From NCBI GenBank assembly GCA_947311505.1, contig CAMZLL010000197.1, positions 1 through 46,521 of the forward strand: a DNA stretch of 46,521 nt. The letters run 5' to 3'. A program made the position numbers and the translations under genes. The notes beneath the pieces are model-generated. The model had not been told where the DNA came from and did not search any database. It was given only the letters and a program-made list of their open reading frames with translations. Of the stretch, positions 45,126 through 46,521 are shown one piece after another. The first letter of the stretch is position 1. Every line of letters begins with the position of its first letter. The stretch is from an uncultured Cryomorphaceae bacterium (GTDB lineage: Bacteria > Bacteroidota > Bacteroidia > Flavobacteriales_D > Parvicellaceae).

Positions 45126-45578
45126 ATGATAGATGATGTGCAACCCTCGGTATTCAATAAATAATTATGCTTATCCGTTACTTTCCCCAATAAAAAACGA
45201 AGACCGTAAATATTTTACGTTGTGCGTTTTTAACTTTGTATCTGATGTTACGCATGAAAATAGTAATTAAGCTATATTTCTTAGTTTATTTGTTGATATC
45301 TCATCCAATTTCTCCCATGCTGCTTTTGCAGCTTCTATCCACATTAGATTTTTCATTGCATAATGATTTTTGATTTTGAGTCGCTCTATTTTAACAAAAG
45401 TAATCATAGATGCTGTGAAATGGACTTGTTGTGTTTTTGTTTTTTTGATAAAAATTTAGACAATAATTTTTCAGGTGGATTAGGACTTAAATATAGGGTA
45501 AAATAGATGAAATCAACCAAATAATAAAGAAATTTATTATATTGTGAAAATTGTTGTAAAAAAAAACAACATAAATAA
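45126..45578. other. Intergenic region beyond rlmH
   Basis: A 453-bp AT-rich gap. It contains short tandem TAGATGA units just past rlmH, a small palindrome (CGTAAATATTTTACG, near 45206-45220) and a minus-strand 46-codon ORF. I see no tRNA, clear promoter or transposon end. The sequence becomes strongly AT-rich toward 45500. Confidence 0.5.
45267..45407 (-). CDS. Small ORF or gene remnant (46 codons), uncertain
   Basis: Reads MITFVKIERLKIKNHYAMKN followed by a helical LMWIEAAKAAWEKLDEIS segment and ends TNKLRNIA, then TAA. It is charged and amphipathic, with W/A-rich helix content that is unlike random AT-rich sequence. It could be a real small protein or the tail of a decayed gene. No family was recognised. 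Confidence 0.25.
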   Translation of the reverse strand: MITFVKIERLKIKNHYAMKNLMWIEAAKAAWEKLDEISTNKLRNIA

Positions 45579-46521
45579 ATGGAACAAACTAACCTAAGTA
45601 ATCTTTTTGAAAAAGACGAAAAATTAAATTTAGATTTTAATTTTAAAAAAATGTTTTTAAATGGACATAAATACATACCTACTAGATCTAAAAAGCTAAT
45701 TTTTCCATTTTTAATTTTTATGCTCATTATTGGGTTGTTAGGAATTGTACAAATTATAAGTGATATTAATTCATTTATTAAATATGGGTATGGTTTAGGT
45801 ATAGTTTCTTTTTTACCAACAATATTAGTTTTAGGAATTTGTATTGTCATTTATATAGGTACTACGCATCATTGGTTTAAAAAAAATGAGCGAAAAGTAT
45901 TAAATAATATTTTTGCGCTTGGCATACTTAAAAGTCACCCCCAATTTAAATATAATGAAAATGCTAGAAAAAATCTTTATGTTTGGATGGATTCGCTTGT
46001 TAGTGCTAGGTTTTATATACCTGAAATTAAATTTGAATATCACTATAATTCAAAAAATATAAAAGTTTTTGTAGCTGATGTGGTTAGAACTGATCCAGGA
46101 ATAGCAAGTCCGTCTGGTGCAATATTTCGAGAACAATTTACAGCAATTTTTTTAAGTTTAAAAAGTTTAAAGTTTAATCAAACCAAATTACTTAAAACAG
46201 AAGATATTATTGCTTGGTTAAAATTAAACATTAGTATAAATATAAATGCCCTTAAAAATTATAAATTACGATTAAGAGCAATAGAACATTATATTATTAT
46301 TGAGTTTGATAATGAAATTGTTAATCCAAAAAATAAATTAATACTATTAGAATATTTACAAAAACAAATAGAAAATAATGAATCTAAAATGAAATCAACT
46401 AACAAAATAGAATTAGAAAACTATCAAAAAAAAGGAATGAATTTGGGTGAAATTATAAACGACATTCGTCAAAATTACACCCAAACTAAACCAATGCGTG
46501 GTTATGATTTTAAAACTGGAG
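45579..46521 (+). CDS. Unrecognised two-span membrane protein, incomplete at right edge
   Basis: The frame is open from the ATG at 45579 to the window end (314 codons), with no stop. A polar N-terminus (MEQTNLSNLFEKDEKLNLDF) is followed by two membrane segments (about 39-60 and 73-94), a polar HHWFKKNERK turn and a cytosolic or periplasmic domain. That domain has WMDSLVSARFYIPEIKFEYHY, TDPGIASPSGAIFREQF and a later coiled-coil-like KQIENNESKMKSTNK. The end contains NLGEIINDIRQNYTQTKP. I recognise no family. Base composition is far more AT-rich than the rest (46321-46380 has 8 G+C of 60), suggesting accessory or transferred DNA. Confidence 0.65.
   Translation, partial: MEQTNLSNLFEKDEKLNLDFNFKKMFLNGHKYIPTRSKKLIFPFLIFMLIIGLLGIVQIISDINSFIKYGYGLGIVSFLPTILVLGICIVIYIGTTHHWFKKNERKVLNNIFALGILKSHPQFKYNENARKNLYVWMDSLVSARFYIPEIKFEYHYNSKNIKVFVADVVRTDPGIASPSGAIFREQFTAIFLSLKSLKFNQTKLLKTEDIIAWLKLNISININALKNYKLRLRAIEHYIIIEFDNEIVNPKNKLILLEYLQKQIENNESKMKSTNKIELENYQKKGMNLGEIINDIRQNYTQTKPMRGYDFKTG

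Noticed and set aside
45404-45850. A 148-codon minus-strand frame near the right end
   Set aside because: It is antisense to the gene starting at 45579, which has a coherent membrane topology and stays open to the window end; the antisense frame reflects AT-rich composition.
1-46521. CRISPR arrays, rRNA or tRNA genes
   Set aside because: No regularly spaced repeats and no cloverleaf or rRNA-like sequence were found in the intergenic regions.

Overview
The window reads as a chromosomal segment of a low-GC member of the Bacteroidota, most likely order Flavobacteriales. Five things point there. Several upstream regions carry the TAnnTTTG -7 box typical of this phylum, and one has a complete TTTG-N19-TAnnTTTG promoter. 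There are few recognisable Shine-Dalgarno sequences and several TTG starts. One protein ends in a type IX secretion sorting domain. Glycyl-tRNA synthetase is the single-chain alpha2 form. Lineage-typical families occur (DUF6427-like, DUF6341-like, long RluA, membrane pyrophosphatase). No rRNA, tRNA or CRISPR array was seen.

Layout. Bases 1-238 hold nested inverted repeats and a small MITE-like element. Next come a small secreted protein (-), comM and a persulfide-dioxygenase/rhodanese fusion (+). From 3988 to 13690 a mostly minus-strand block carries a T9SS cargo protein, glyS, sufS, an OB-fold lipoprotein, a group 4 glycosyltransferase, a long RluA, a papain-like lipoprotein and an OmpH/Skp chaperone. 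On the plus strand follow pabB and tilS (overlapping), a small conserved protein and a LytM-type M23 peptidase with a textbook promoter. Minus-strand metH1 and an M42 aminopeptidase come next. A tight plus-strand cluster (20175-25397) encodes a TlpA-like lipoprotein, a WYL regulator, a DUF255 protein and a YD-repeat-like secreted protein.

From 25567 to 34401, on the minus strand, are etfBA and a complete tripartite RND efflux operon. That operon runs tetR, tolC-like, adaptor, pump, with a strong inverted-repeat operator over the tetR promoter. A structured intergenic element lies between etfB and the pump gene. Downstream are a lipoprotein, a YhhN-family membrane protein, hppA, a decayed IS30 transposase tail, two small Bacteroidota membrane-protein genes, purQ, a large CAP-domain/OmpA-like protein, tadA and rlmH. 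The last 0.95 kb is markedly AT-rich and holds the start of an unrecognised membrane protein that runs off the right edge.

Most of the window is ordinary core genome. The less ordinary signals are a 35-bp repeat shared in inverted orientation by two loci 16.5 kb apart, the MITE-like relic, the structured element at 27411-27510, the TetR operator, a relocated glutamate in the pyrophosphatase, and the AT-rich unknown gene beyond rlmH. I did not find a convincing new multi-gene defence or mobile system; the best place to look for one is just past the right edge.
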